Shown: piece after piece, positions 1 through 8,952 of the stretch
How positions within the stretch are numbered: the first letter of the stretch is position 1
How the letters are laid out: each line of letters opens with the position of its first letter
Assembly: GCA_017640505.1 (NCBI GenBank)
Contig: JAEPQO010000001.1
Coordinates: 186,001 to 250,000 of the forward strand
Length of the DNA stretch: 64,000 bases
From: Rhodospirillales bacterium
GTDB taxonomy: Bacteria; Pseudomonadota; Alphaproteobacteria; Rhodospirillales; Casp-alpha2
Reading direction: 5' to 3'
Made by a program: the position numbers and the translations under genes
The notes under the pieces: generated by a model
Seen by the model: the letters and a program-made list of their open reading frames with translations, nothing else
The model's database searches: none
What the model was told of the DNA's origin: nothing

Positions 1-219
1 CAGCTTTGCGCGTCTCAGCCCCCGGCCCGGTGCCAGGAACGAGACGGCTTCGAGAATGTTCGTCTTGCCGGCGCCGTTCGCGCCCGCCAGCACCACGCTC
101 CGCGCATCGAGGTTGAGGCGCGCCTGGGCGTAATTGCGGAAGTCGGTCAGGGTCAGCCGGGTCACCGCGACCCGTCCCTGCCCCGTGATCTCTCCGGCCG
201 GCGAGGGTCCGGCGTTCAC
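1..219 (-). CDS. recF: RecF, DNA repair/replication ATPase (N-terminal part only)
   Basis: RecF is an SMC-like ATPase that helps load RecA at gapped DNA. Only about 73 N-terminal codons lie in the window; the gene continues past base 1. The translation shows the family opening LTLTDFRNY, then a Walker A motif ([10 protein letters not shown]), then [19 protein letters not shown]. The GTG at 217-219 is chosen because it gives a short leader like other alphaproteobacterial RecF proteins; a GTG at 163-165 would also work. It lies 55 bp after dnaN on the same strand, the usual dnaA-dnaN-recF order. Identity is firm, start is not. Confidence 0.88.
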   Translation of the reverse strand, partial: MNAGPSPAGEITGQGRVAVTRLTLTDFRNYAQARLNLDARSVVLAGANGAGKTNILEAVSFLAPGRGLRRAKL

Positions 220-274
220 GTCTCCGGCGATCGCCGCAAATCCGGTCAAATTCGTCTGCCCGTGTCGTTGCTCA

Positions 275-1390
275 TCATACCCGCATCGGCATCAGCACAT
301 AGATCGTCCCGGCGTCTTCGGTGCCGCGAATGATCGTCGGCGATGCTGCATCCGACAGGTGGAAAACGGCCGTGTCGCCGTCGATCTGGCGCGCGATATC
401 CAGCAGATAGCCGGAATTGAACCCGATCTCGAGCGCATCGAGGCCATAACCCACTTCGATCTCTTCCTGCGCCGTGCCGTTTTCGGGGCTGGACGCGGAA
501 AGCGAGAGCGTGTCGCCGGAGAGCGCCAGCTTCACGGCGCGCGATTTTTCCGACGAAATCGCCGAGACGCGGTCCACCGCATCCGACAGCGCCTTGCGGT
601 CGACCGTCATTTCCTTGTCGTTGCCGGTCGGGATCACGCGCTGGTAATCCGGGAACGTGCCGTCGATCAGCTTCGAGGTCAGCACCGCGTCGTCGAACGA
701 GAAGCGGATTTTCGCCTCGGACAGCGAAATTTCGACATCGTCGCCGGTTTCATCGATCAGCTTGCGGATTTCACCGACGGTCTTGCGCGGCACGATGACG
801 CCCGGCATGCCCGCCGCGCCGCCCGGCAGCGGCAGCTCGACGCTGGCGAGCCGGTGGCCGTCGGTCGAGACCGCCCGCAGCACCTGAGTGCCGTCACGGT
901 CGAAGACGTGCAGGTAGATGCCGTTCAGATAGTAGCGCGTTTCCTCGGTCGAGATGGCGAAACGGGTGCGGTCGATCAGCTCGCGCAGGTCGGCGGCGGC
1001 CAGCTTGAAAGAATGCGCGTACTCGCCACCGGCCATGACCGGGAAATCCTCGGTCGGCAGGCACGACAGCGTAAAGCGCGAGCGTCCGGCGCGGATCGTC
1101 AGCTTGCCGTCCCCCGGCGCCTCCAGTTCGATCTGCGCCCCGTCCGGCAGCTTGCGGACGATCTCGAAGAACGTCAGCGCCGGCGCCGTCGTCGCGCCCG
1201 GCGTTGCGATCTCGGCGGCGACGTTCTCGACAATATCGAGATCCATGTCGGTCGCGTTGAGCGACAGGCTTTCCCCGTCCGCTTCGATCTTCACGTTGGA
1301 CAAAATCGGAATGGTGTTGCGCCGCTCGACGACGCTTTGCACGTGCCCGAGGGAGCGTAAAAGATTTGACCGTTCAATCGTCAGTTTCAT
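275..1390 (-). CDS. dnaN: DNA polymerase III beta subunit (sliding clamp)
   Basis: This is the ring-shaped clamp that tethers DNA polymerase III to DNA. The 371-aa product has the normal family length. It begins [24 protein letters not shown] and ends with the typical YVLMPMRV tail. Internal landmarks include the YLNGIYLH and TDGHRLA stretches. It sits between dnaA and recF on the same strand, separated from dnaA by about 300 bp that probably hold its own promoter. No truncation or frameshift is visible. Confidence 0.97.
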   Translation of the reverse strand: MKLTIERSNLLRSLGHVQSVVERRNTIPILSNVKIEADGESLSLNATDMDLDIVENVAAEIATPGATTAPALTFFEIVRKLPDGAQIELEAPGDGKLTIRAGRSRFTLSCLPTEDFPVMAGGEYAHSFKLAAADLRELIDRTRFAISTEETRYYLNGIYLHVFDRDGTQVLRAVSTDGHRLASVELPLPGGAAGMPGVIVPRKTVGEIRKLIDETGDDVEISLSEAKIRFSFDDAVLTSKLIDGTFPDYQRVIPTGNDKEMTVDRKALSDAVDRVSAISSEKSRAVKLALSGDTLSLSASSPENGTAQEEIEVGYGLDALEIGFNSGYLLDIARQIDGDTAVFHLSDAASPTIIRGTEDAGTIYVLMPMRV

Positions 1391-1615
1391 ACCCGAGAAC
1401 CCACATTTCCTGCCCGCATTACCTGTCTGATGCGGCGTCCGATGACGCCGATCGCGTTCAATTTTTCACGCCTTGAAATCAGCGGGAGAAACCCCGTTCA
1501 AAATGGCCCGAAAACCCAATAAAACACTGGATTTTCCGGGCGCCGAAAGGCGTCCGCAAGTATAACAGACGGACACCGCGACCCAAGCCTTTTAAGGGCC
1601 GCGGACACTATTAAT

Positions 1616-1679
1616 AGCGCCCGAAAAGGCGCTTTAATAACAATGCATTACGGATAAGCACCCGCCCCGTTCGGGGCGG
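1616..1679. terminator. Two hairpins downstream of dnaA
   Basis: Two inverted repeats lie between dnaA and dnaN. One is AGCGCC-CGAAAA-GGCGCT at 1616-1633. The other is a 7-bp GC stem with loop GTTC at 1662-1679, seven bases beyond the dnaA stop codon. Neither is followed by a long T run on the minus strand, so they may slow or protect transcript ends rather than act as strong intrinsic terminators. Apart from these I see nothing definite in 1391-1686; a dnaN promoter is expected there. Confidence 0.4.
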
Positions 1680-1686
1680 CGCCGGA

Positions 1687-3117
1687 TCACCCCTCGAGCA
1701 TCCGGCGCAAAAGCTCGATATCTTCCGCGAATCCGGGGTCCATGGACTTGAGTTCCTCGACCTTGCGGACGGCGTGCATCACGGTGGTGTGGTCCCGTCC
1801 GCCGAACTTGCGGCCGATTTCCGGGAGCGACCGCGCGGTCAGCTGCTTGGCGAGATACATCGCCACCTGACGCGGCCGGGCCACCGAGCGCGCCCGGCGC
1901 GCGGAATGCATGTCGGAAATCCGGATGTTGAAGTGGTTGGCCACCTGTTTCTGGATTTCCTCGATCGTGACGCGGCGGTCGTTGGCACGCAGCAGGTCGT
2001 GCAGCACTTCCTGCGTCGCCTCGATGGTGATGTCGCGGCCGATCAGCTGGGCGTGCGCGACGACGCGGTTAAGGCCGCCTTCGAGCTCACGCACGTTCGA
2101 CGTGATCTTGTGCGCCAGAAATTCCATCACCTTGGGCGGCACGTCGGCACGGATCTGCGCCGCCTTGGACTGCAGGATACCGAGACGCAGTTCGTAGGTC
2201 GTGGCGTGGATATCGGCGACGAGGCCGCAGTTAAGGCGCGAAATCAGCCGCTCTTCCATGCCCACCAGATCTGACGGCGACTTGTCGGCGGAGATCACGA
2301 TCTGCCGGCCCTGGTCCACTAGCGCATTGAAAGTATGGAAGAATTCTTCCTGCGTGGATTCCTTGCCGGCGATGAACTGCACGTCGTCGATCATCAGCAC
2401 GTCGACGGAGCGGAACTGGCTCTTGAAGTCCATCGTGGTGCTTTCGCGGATCGCCTGCACGAAACGGTGCATGAACTTTTCCGCGGAGAGATAAATGACC
2501 GTGCGTTCCGGCGTCGTCTGGCGGATATGCCAGGCGATGGCGTGCATCAGGTGCGTCTTGCCGAGCCCGACACCGCCGTAAAGAAACAGCGGATTGAACG
2601 GCACACGGTCGGCTTCGGCGACGCGGCGCGCGGCGGCATAGGCAAACTCGTTCGGCTTGCCGACGACGAAATTCTCGAACACGAAGCGCGGATCCAGCGC
2701 GGCGCTCAGACCCGGGCGGGCACCTGGCATGTCACCCGTCTGCCCGTCGCCGACCGGCGGCGTCTGGCGGCGGATTCCTTCTCGCGGCTGCGTCGGCACA
2801 CGGTCCGAGCGCACCGAGACCTCGATCGAGGCGACCTCGGGCGCTTCCGACTGCCACAACGTGGCGATACGCTCGGCATAGTGGGCGATAACCCAGTCCC
2901 GCATGAATCGGGTCGGCACGGTGACGTGTACGACACCGTCCGCGACCGTGCGGATCTTCATCGGCTTGATCCAGCTCTGGAACGCGGCCTCGCCGATCTC
3001 GTCACGGAGCTGGGCGTTCACGGTGTTCCATTGTGCGAGGACGACGTCCTTGTCCGCGTCTTGCGGACTGTCCTCGGTCTCGCTCGAAGTGGCGTCAAAA
3101 GACGTCGCGTCGATCAT
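1687..3117 (-). CDS. dnaA: Chromosomal replication initiator DnaA
   Basis: DnaA binds the replication origin and melts it, and loads the helicase. The 476-aa product has the N-terminal DnaB-contact domain (QWNTVNAQLRDEIGEAAFQSWI), an AAA+ core with Walker A (GGVGLGKTHL) and Walker B (VLMIDDVQFI), and a C-terminal DNA-binding helix-turn-helix with signature (GGRDHTTVMHAVRK). The ORF track extends it to 3231, but the ATG at 3115-3117 is preferred because an AAGGGGGG ribosome-binding site precedes it; the extra 38 residues look unlike the family. Upstream is a long non-coding region, then rpsT. Confidence 0.97.
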   Translation of the reverse strand: MIDATSFDATSSETEDSPQDADKDVVLAQWNTVNAQLRDEIGEAAFQSWIKPMKIRTVADGVVHVTVPTRFMRDWVIAHYAERIATLWQSEAPEVASIEVSVRSDRVPTQPREGIRRQTPPVGDGQTGDMPGARPGLSAALDPRFVFENFVVGKPNEFAYAAARRVAEADRVPFNPLFLYGGVGLGKTHLMHAIAWHIRQTTPERTVIYLSAEKFMHRFVQAIRESTTMDFKSQFRSVDVLMIDDVQFIAGKESTQEEFFHTFNALVDQGRQIVISADKSPSDLVGMEERLISRLNCGLVADIHATTYELRLGILQSKAAQIRADVPPKVMEFLAHKITSNVRELEGGLNRVVAHAQLIGRDITIEATQEVLHDLLRANDRRVTIEEIQKQVANHFNIRISDMHSARRARSVARPRQVAMYLAKQLTARSLPEIGRKFGGRDHTTVMHAVRKVEELKSMDPGFAEDIELLRRMLEG

Positions 3118-3127
3118 GCGTCGATTG

Positions 3128-3135
3128 CCCCCCTT
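3128..3135 (-). promoter_or_regulatory. Ribosome-binding site fixing the dnaA start
   Basis: On the minus strand AAGGGGGG lies 10 bases before the ATG at 3117. No comparable site precedes the longer ORF start at 3231. Confidence 0.6.
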
Positions 3136-3453
3136 GAACAGGCGATTCTTAACAAGCCCAGACCGAGCGGCCGGAGCGATTATCGTATCCAGACGAATGA
3201 CGAAAAGAGGATGATCCGGGACTGTGCCCAAATCGGATAGGGACGCCTTAAAATGTTCGTCACGACACCGGCCACAGACTCCCCCAAAGAACCATCAGCC
3301 GGTTTCTGCTAGAACGACTTGCCGCTACATCGTTGCGGCGAACGGCAAGCGCCAACCCCCCTAAGAAATCCTTTCTTCACGCGCCTCGACAAAATTAAAA
3401 AACAAACTCGATTTCCATATCACTGAACCGTTCTTATTCGGCTAGTGACATCT

Positions 3454-3482
3454 CAAATAAAAGCATCACTAAAAGGTAACAA
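3454..3482 (-). promoter_or_regulatory. Candidate dnaA promoter
   Basis: Reading the minus strand, TTGTTA (3477-3482) and TATTTG (3454-3459) are separated by 17 bases and lie about 340 bases before the dnaA start, inside the AT-rich core. The match to a sigma-70 promoter is moderate and the long leader makes this tentative. Confidence 0.25.
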
Positions 3483-3787
3483 TTATTATAAAAATATTGC
3501 CCGACTGGCCGTCTATATTTCCCGGAATTCTCTGCCGTGCCCGGCCGGGTTATGATCGTGTGCGCATCCCCCTTCCCTGTTCGCGTCGACGGGTCAGATA
3601 TTACGTAGACCTGACGCGGCTGACAACATGATCGAAAGGGGAACAGGGCAAATAAACTGAAATAAAAAACTTGACTCTGCGTACCTACTTGAAAGCGCGT
3701 ACCTTTTGCCCAATCCCATGGTGAGCGCGGGTTTCAGGCTGTTCACAAGTGACGGAGATCACACCCGGAACGGCACTCGGCGGACAT

Positions 3788-3818
3788 GAAAAAGCCGCAA
3801 GACTGAAAGCTTGCGGCT
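3788..3818 (-). terminator. Intrinsic terminator of rpsT
   Basis: On the minus strand a perfect 9-bp stem AGCCGCAAG/CTTGCGGCT with an 8-base loop is followed at once by five T residues. It lies about 35 bases after the rpsT stop codon. Confidence 0.85.
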
Positions 3819-3853
3819 AATCAATAACTTGTCGCGGAAAGCGAAGGAACGGC

Positions 3854-4120
3854 TTAAGCGGCCATCCCTTTAATGCGGTGCGACAGGCGCGACAACTTCC
3901 TGGATGCGGTGTTGCGCGACATAACATTATTCTGCGCACCACGGGCCAGCAGCGGCTGTGCAGCCTGCAGCGCGGCCTGGGCAGCGGCCTTGTCGCCGCT
4001 CGTGATTGCTTCTTCGACTTTGCGCACGGCAGAGCGGATCGCGCTGACGCGCGTGCGGTTCACCTGCGTCTGACGCGCCGTCTGGCGAATACGTTTCTTA
4101 GCGGAGGCACTGTTAGCCAT
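3854..4120 (-). CDS. rpsT: 30S ribosomal protein S20
   Basis: S20 binds 16S rRNA during 30S assembly. The 88-aa, very basic product has the standard opening [13 protein letters not shown] and ends RIKGMAA. The ORF track begins 12 codons earlier, but the ATG at 4118-4120 matches the family and has an AAAGAGGT ribosome-binding site. It is followed by a clear intrinsic terminator and lies upstream of dnaA, a neighbourhood conserved in alphaproteobacteria. Confidence 0.97.
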   Translation of the reverse strand: MANSASAKKRIRQTARQTQVNRTRVSAIRSAVRKVEEAITSGDKAAAQAALQAAQPLLARGAQNNVMSRNTASRKLSRLSHRIKGMAA

Positions 4121-4282
4121 CTCAAAAACCTCTTTAATTCCGAACCCGTTTTCCACGCGATTTCCGCGCGATATCCATGGGACCGCGAGCTTATATAGAC
4201 CTCCCCGCCGTCCGTCAAGCGGGTCCGGCCGAATTCCCGGCCCGGGGGGATTGTCCCAAGGGATTATCTCAGGGGGATTTTT

Positions 4283-4663
4283 TCAGGGGGTTTGCGGGCT
4301 GACCGAGAAGCCGATCACCGTGCCGCCGGCACCGTCAGCTTCGATCGCCAGTTTCAGGCGCTCGCGTTCACGTTCGTAGAGCCCGTCCGACACCGCCTGC
4401 CAGCCCAATTGCGGCAGCACATCGGCGTAAAACCGGCGCACGTCCGCCGGATCGGCGTTGCCGCGCGCCTCGGCCTCGGCGATGCGCCCGCCGGCGCTGT
4501 CGAAGGTCACGGCCGCGTTTTCGTTTTCCGTAAGGCCTTCCATCAGCGGCAGGTCTTCGATCACCGAGACAAAGCCGTCCGCCGCCATCGCCCCCGGCAG
4601 GACCGGGACAAGAAACAGAAAACTGAGAAGCAACACGCGTAACATATTATATGTGTCTAACAT
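4283..4663 (-). CDS. Small exported protein of unknown function
   Basis: I do not recognise the family. The 126-aa product has a signal peptide (hydrophobic LRVLLLSFLFLVPVLPG, likely cut after AMA) and a small soluble acidic domain, so it probably acts in the periplasm. Its ATG at 4661-4663 overlaps the mutM stop codon as ATGA, so it is likely translated together with mutM; the track's longer start at 4750 lies inside mutM and is unlikely. The mature part contains DVRRFYADVLPQLGW, which resembles small alphaproteobacterial periplasmic proteins encoded beside mutM or dnaA. No function should be inferred. Confidence 0.7.
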   Translation of the reverse strand: MLDTYNMLRVLLLSFLFLVPVLPGAMAADGFVSVIEDLPLMEGLTENENAAVTFDSAGGRIAEAEARGNADPADVRRFYADVLPQLGWQAVSDGLYERERERLKLAIEADGAGGTVIGFSVSPQTP

Positions 4664-5493
4664 CAGCGCTGGCATTTGGCACAGTAAAATGTCGACCGCC
4701 CGCCCTGCACGAACTGGCGGATGCCCGCCTCGGTGCCGCATCCCGGGCATGTCTCGCCGCCGCGGCCGTAAACCTTGAAGCTGTGCTGAAAGTAACCAAG
4801 CTCGCCCGACGTCTGGCGGTGATCCCTGAGCGACGAGCCGCCCGCCGCGATGGCATCGTTGAGCACGTCGCGGATCGCGGCGGCCAGTTTGTCGGCGCGC
4901 CCGCGCTTGACCGTCCGCGCCGTTCGCTTGGGCGAGATGCCGGCCCGGAACAGCGCTTCCGAGGCATAGATGTTGCCGACGCCCGCGACCACACGCTGAT
5001 CGAGGATGGCGAGCTTGATCGCCGTCCGCTTGTCGCCCAGTCCCGCCGCCAGTGCCGGACCGTCGAACGCGTTCGAGAGCGGCTCCGGCCCCAGGCTCGC
5101 CAAAAGCTTGTGCGTGGCCAGCCCTTCTTCCGGGAACAGGTCGAGAATGCCGAAGCGCCGAGGATCGTTGTAGCGTATGGTGACACCTGAATCGGTAACC
5201 AGTTCCAGGTGGTCGTGCGGCTCGAGCGCCGGCGGTGCGTCTTTGTATATACGGTAGCGCCCCGACATCCCTAGGTGCGACAGCATGACCATGCCGCCCG
5301 CAATCCTGAGCAGCAGATACTTGGCGCGGCGGTCGACGCTGTCGACGCGTTTGCCGGTGATGTTTTCGGCAAAGCCCGGCGGCAGCGGGAACCTGAGGTC
5401 GGGCCGGAACGCGGTCGCCTTCGCGATCACCGCCCCTTCGAGCGCCGGCGCAAGCCCGCGGCGGACCGTTTCGACTTCCGGCAATTCAGGCAT
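4663..5493 (-). CDS. mutM: Formamidopyrimidine-DNA glycosylase
   Basis: This base-excision repair enzyme removes 8-oxoguanine and ring-opened purines and cuts the abasic site. The 276-aa product starts MPELPEVETVRRGL, where the mature N-terminal proline is the catalytic nucleophile and the following glutamate is also catalytic. It ends with a zinc finger (CPGC ... CAKC). The ATG at 5491-5493 is fixed by that N-terminus; the track's nine extra residues would block activity. It diverges from ubiE with 80 bp between starts. Confidence 0.96.
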   Translation of the reverse strand: MPELPEVETVRRGLAPALEGAVIAKATAFRPDLRFPLPPGFAENITGKRVDSVDRRAKYLLLRIAGGMVMLSHLGMSGRYRIYKDAPPALEPHDHLELVTDSGVTIRYNDPRRFGILDLFPEEGLATHKLLASLGPEPLSNAFDGPALAAGLGDKRTAIKLAILDQRVVAGVGNIYASEALFRAGISPKRTARTVKRGRADKLAAAIRDVLNDAIAAGGSSLRDHRQTSGELGYFQHSFKVYGRGGETCPGCGTEAGIRQFVQGGRSTFYCAKCQR

Positions 5494-5573
5494 ATTCGGG
5501 GTCCCCGAGAAAAACGTCATTCGATGTGACCAGAACGTAGCGTCTCCGGCCGCGTTCGGCTATTGTCGCGTCC

Positions 5574-6338
5574 ATGTCGCAGCAAAAACAAACGAATAAC
5601 GACGCCGACACCGTCTCGTTCGGTTTCCGGGACGTGCGCCCGAACGAAAAAACCGAGATGGTAAGCGAGGTTTTCGCCTCCGTCGCCGGCAAGTACGACC
5701 TGATGAACGACCTGATGAGCCTCGGCATCCACCGGCTCTGGAAAGGCGCGATGCTGGACTGGCTCAACCCGCGCCCGGACCAGACGCTGGTCGACGTCGG
5801 CGGCGGCACCGGCGACATCACGTTCAAGTGGCTGGCGCGCGGCGGCGGCCCGGTGCAGGTGGTCGACTATTCCGCCGAGATGATCGGCGTCGGCCGAGAC
5901 CGCGCCATCGACAAGGGCATCCTGGACGGCATCACGTGGACCGTCGGCAACGCCGAGGAATTGCCGCTCGACGACAGCTCCGTCGACGTCTACGCGAGCG
6001 CGTTCTGTCTCAGGAACGTGGCGCGCCTCGACAAGGCACTTGCCGAGGCACGGCGTGTCCTGAAACCGGGCGGGCGTTTCATGTGCCTCGAGTTTTCGCA
6101 TCTGATCGTGCCCGCGCTGGAAGACGCCTACGACGCTTGGTCGTTCAAGGTGCTGCCGGCGCTGGGTGAGCGCGTTGCGGCGGACCGCGAGTCCTACGTC
6201 TATCTCGCGGAAAGCATCCGCCGCTTCCCCGATCAGGACACCTACGCCGACATGATCCGGGACGCCGGCCTTGAGCAGGTCAAGGTGCGCAACCTCTCCG
6301 CCGGGATCGCGGCACTGCATTCCGCCTGGCGTCTCTGA
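5574..6338 (+). CDS. ubiE: Ubiquinone/menaquinone biosynthesis C-methyltransferase
   Basis: UbiE carries out SAM-dependent C-methylation in quinone synthesis. The 254-aa product shows the family opening VSFGFRDVRPNEKTEMVSEVF and YDLMNDLMSLGIHRLWK, then the SAM-binding motif VDVGGGTGD and later YTFRNV-equivalent FCLRNVA. It starts a short operon with ubiB nine bases downstream and diverges from mutM, a common alphaproteobacterial arrangement. Since ubiB follows, ubiquinone is the likely quinone. Confidence 0.95.
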   Translation: MSQQKQTNNDADTVSFGFRDVRPNEKTEMVSEVFASVAGKYDLMNDLMSLGIHRLWKGAMLDWLNPRPDQTLVDVGGGTGDITFKWLARGGGPVQVVDYSAEMIGVGRDRAIDKGILDGITWTVGNAEELPLDDSSVDVYASAFCLRNVARLDKALAEARRVLKPGGRFMCLEFSHLIVPALEDAYDAWSFKVLPALGERVAADRESYVYLAESIRRFPDQDTYADMIRDAGLEQVKVRNLSAGIAALHSAWRL

Positions 6339-6347
6339 GGACCCCGC

Positions 6348-7898
6348 ATGCTGCGTTCACTCCGCCATATCAAGCGCCTCCTTTCGCTTGCGCGCCTGCT
6401 GGCCCGGCATGACGCGCTGTTCGCCCTCGAACTCGCGGGCGTGTCGCCGGCGCTGCTCGGCGTTGCCAAGGTCGGCGTCCGCGCCGACCACTCGGGCCGC
6501 CCGGGTGAAAGGCTCGCACGTGCGCTGAACGAGGCCGGACCCAGTTTCATCAAGCTGGGACAGGCGCTTTCGACCCGCTCCGACCTTCTGGGCGAACAGC
6601 TGACGGAAGATCTCTCGTCCCTGCAAGACGACCTGCCGCCGTTCCCGTCCGCCGAGGCCCGAGTCGCGATCGAGGAAGAACTGGGGGCCCCCGTCGACGA
6701 GCTGTTCCTGTCGTTCAACGACGAGCCGGTCGCCGCGGCGTCCATCGCGCAGGTGCATTTCGCGCAAACCCTGGACGGGCGCGAGGTCGCCGTGAAGGTG
6801 TTGCGTCCGGGCATCGAGGCCGCGTTCCAGCGCGACGTCGACCTGTTCCGCTGGATTGCCGAGCTGGCCGAACGCACGCAGCCGCAGCTGCGCCGTCTGA
6901 AGCCCGTCGCCTCCATCGAAACCCTTGCCGACACGGTCGAGCTTGAAATGGACCTGCGGTTCGAAGCCGCCGCCGCCGCCGAGTTGCGCGAGAACTTCGC
7001 GGGCGATCCCGATTTCTGCGTGCCCGAGGTCGACTGGCAGTTGACCGCCAGGCGCGTGCTGACCACGGAACGGCTGACCGATGTCATTCCGCTTGATGAC
7101 CGCGACGCCATCGTCGACGCGGGGTTCGATCCGGTGGAGGTTCTGACCAAGGCCGCCGCCGCGTCGTTCCGCCAGGTGTTCCGCGACGGCTTCTTCCACG
7201 CCGACACGCACCCCGGCAATCTGTTCGTGCTGCCGGACGGGCGCATCGGCGTCGTCGATTTCGGGATCATGGGGCGGCTCGACCTCAAGACTCGGCGCAC
7301 CATCGCCGAGATGCTGGTGTCGTTCCTCAACCGGGATTACCGCCGCGCCGCCGAGGTGCACTTCGAGGCCGGCTGGGTGCCGCGCGACCGCTCCGTCGAC
7401 AGCTTCACGCAGGCCTGCCGCTCCATCGCCGAGCCGATCCTCGACAAACCGCAGAACGAGATTTCCATCGCCCGGCTGCTGGCGCAGCTGTTCCAGATCA
7501 CGGAAACCTTCCGCATGGAAACCCAGCCGCAGTTGCTGTTGCTGCAGAAGACCATGCTCGTCGCCGAGGGCACGGCCCGCAAGCTGGCGCCCGACGCCAA
7601 CATGTGGTTCCTGATCCGCCCACTGATCGAGGAATGGATCTACGACAACCTGGGCCCCGAAGCGAAGGTACGCGATGCCATCCAGAACCTGCAGGCCGCG
7701 CTGGAGCGCCTGCCGGAAATGGTCGAAAGCGTCGAGCAAGGCTCGCGCATGATGGCGGACGGCAACATCAAGTTGCACCCCGATACCATCCGCGCGCTTC
7801 GCGGCGACGACGGCGGCCCGCGCCGCCGCGCGCCGCTGGGTCTCTGGCTCGCCGCCGGGGCCATGTTCATCATCTTCATGGCCGTGCTGTTCGACTAG
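6348..7898 (+). CDS. ubiB: Ubiquinone biosynthesis protein UbiB (atypical kinase/ATPase)
   Basis: UbiB/AarF/ABC1 proteins are membrane-bound atypical kinases that support ubiquinone synthesis. The 516-aa product has the KxGQ signature (FIKLGQALSTRSDLL), the alanine-rich nucleotide loop (AAASIAQVHFA), the conserved lysine (VAVKVLRPG), HADTHPGNLF and the metal-binding VDFGIMG. The C-terminus is hydrophobic (LWLAAGAMFIIFMAVLF), giving a membrane anchor. It is probably cotranscribed with ubiE. Confidence 0.95.
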   Translation: MLRSLRHIKRLLSLARLLARHDALFALELAGVSPALLGVAKVGVRADHSGRPGERLARALNEAGPSFIKLGQALSTRSDLLGEQLTEDLSSLQDDLPPFPSAEARVAIEEELGAPVDELFLSFNDEPVAAASIAQVHFAQTLDGREVAVKVLRPGIEAAFQRDVDLFRWIAELAERTQPQLRRLKPVASIETLADTVELEMDLRFEAAAAAELRENFAGDPDFCVPEVDWQLTARRVLTTERLTDVIPLDDRDAIVDAGFDPVEVLTKAAAASFRQVFRDGFFHADTHPGNLFVLPDGRIGVVDFGIMGRLDLKTRRTIAEMLVSFLNRDYRRAAEVHFEAGWVPRDRSVDSFTQACRSIAEPILDKPQNEISIARLLAQLFQITETFRMETQPQLLLLQKTMLVAEGTARKLAPDANMWFLIRPLIEEWIYDNLGPEAKVRDAIQNLQAALERLPEMVESVEQGSRMMADGNIKLHPDTIRALRGDDGGPRRRAPLGLWLAAGAMFIIFMAVLFD

Positions 7899-7919
7899 GG
7901 CGGTCATACAAAACGCCTG

Positions 7920-8004
7920 TTTCCCGGCCGTGAGCCGGGACCCATCCCGAAATCACGCCCGGCGCATCCATGGGTCCCGGATCGGCCAATCGCCGTCCGG
8001 GAAA
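7920..8004. repeat. Palindromic intergenic repeat, family B (diverged copy)
   Basis: The element starts TTTCCCGG and ends CCGGGAAA, with internal inverted GTGAGCCGGGACCC and GGGTCCCGG segments. It fills the gap between the convergent ubiB and DUF6065 genes. It resembles the other family B copies in layout (two outer arms plus an inner CCCAG/CTGGG-like pair) but differs in sequence. Confidence 0.6.
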
Positions 8005-8026
8005 TTTGTGGGACGCGAGAGCGCGC

Positions 8027-8788
8027 CTACTCGCCGTCTTCCCCGCTCCCCGGCGCCTTGACCTGCAGGGCGAAGGGTTTGAGGCGGAGCTTGGTGCGGT
8101 GGTGCTCCGCGCCCTTCTCGCCGTCCGGCTGATAGCCGCGGTAATAGTCCTTCTGCCATTTCTGGCTGCGCGCGCGGCTGTCCGGGTTCAGCAGATCGGC
8201 GTTGAAGGTATTGCGGCTTTCGGACCACGCGTTATGGCGCTTCTGGGTCTCCGGGTCGCTTTCAAACGGCGCCAACACCGGCTCCACTGCCTCCATCATC
8301 GCCGGCTTGGTCGGAAAGACATGGCAGAACGGCTCGTCGCGCTCGAACCGGACCGGCGTGTTGGCACGCGTGAACATCCAGTTCATGGTGAAGGTATATG
8401 TCGACCAGTCCGTCTCGATCATGCCGGATAGGGCGCAGATGCCGTCCTTCGGCCGGTTGACCGGCCCCTGCGCGATCAGGCTGATGCCGGGTTCAGTCCG
8501 GAAAAGGTAGCCGACATGGAATGTCAGGATCCCGGAGCCGAAGTGCGTCGTCGGCACCAGCCCGCCCTCTTCGCAGTTAATCTGGATGTCGTTTTTCGAC
8601 GGGCCGCCGTTCCACACCGCCTCGAACGCGACGGGCGAACAGATTTCCCAGCCGTGCGCGTTCGCCATCGTCAATGGCAGGCACCGGTAGCCGTAGGCCT
8701 CGGGCAGCGCGTCCATCCAGTCGCGGCCGGACGGCGCGGGCCGGAGCTTGGGCGGATGGGCAACGGTCGGATAGGCGATGATTTTCAC
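8027..8788 (-). CDS. DUF6065 family protein
   Basis: The 253-aa product matches what I know of the uncharacterised DUF6065 family: it opens KIIAYPTVAHPP, then has WMDALPEAYGYRCLPL, NAHGWEI, EAVWNGGP, HFGSGILTFHVGYLFRTEPG, GPVNRPKDGI and FTMNWMFTR. No signal peptide or membrane segment is visible. I prefer the GTG at 8786-8788 because GAGGG precedes it by 8 bases; the track's ATG at 8815 lacks such a site. Homologues often sit near natural-product or sugar genes, but here it stands alone between housekeeping genes. Function unknown. Confidence 0.75.
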   Translation of the reverse strand: MKIIAYPTVAHPPKLRPAPSGRDWMDALPEAYGYRCLPLTMANAHGWEICSPVAFEAVWNGGPSKNDIQINCEEGGLVPTTHFGSGILTFHVGYLFRTEPGISLIAQGPVNRPKDGICALSGMIETDWSTYTFTMNWMFTRANTPVRFERDEPFCHVFPTKPAMMEAVEPVLAPFESDPETQKRHNAWSESRNTFNADLLNPDSRARSQKWQKDYYRGYQPDGEKGAEHHRTKLRLKPFALQVKAPGSGEDGE

Positions 8789-8952
8789 GCTTCGGTCCCT
8801 CTGACTGACGCCCAAATCTTAGCCCACGCTGACGCGGCCCGAAACCTTGCGATACCTTGTTTTGATTGCGAACGGGGACTTAATACACTATTTACAGTCC
8901 GGTTTCGTGTTTTATTCACAATTGCACGGCGCGGAACGGGGAAACATCGGAA

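Larger units (their letters stand above)
3118..3787. other. Long non-coding dnaA-rpsT region with AT-rich core; possible origin or RNA
   Basis: No credible gene lies here. Bases 3398-3500 are strikingly AT-rich against a GC-rich genome and include a run of almost pure A/T at 3480-3497. Bases 3575-3582 and 3641-3648 form an 8-bp inverted repeat (CCCTGTTC/GAACAGGG) enclosing smaller repeats (GTCAG/CTGAC). GCGTACCT is directly repeated at 3679 and 3697. Two GACTC sites (3277, 3673) fit the alphaproteobacterial CcrM methylation motif GANTC. I could not find a convincing cluster of DnaA boxes, so an origin is only a possibility; a small structured RNA is another. Confidence 0.4.

Noticed and set aside
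3671-3700. TTGACT at 3671 as a plus-strand promoter
   Set aside because: No -10 element lies at the right distance and no plus-strand gene follows before rpsT, which is on the minus strand.
3118-3787. Firm call of the replication origin
   Set aside because: The AT-rich core is suggestive but no clear cluster of DnaA boxes was found, and many alphaproteobacterial origins are not beside dnaA.
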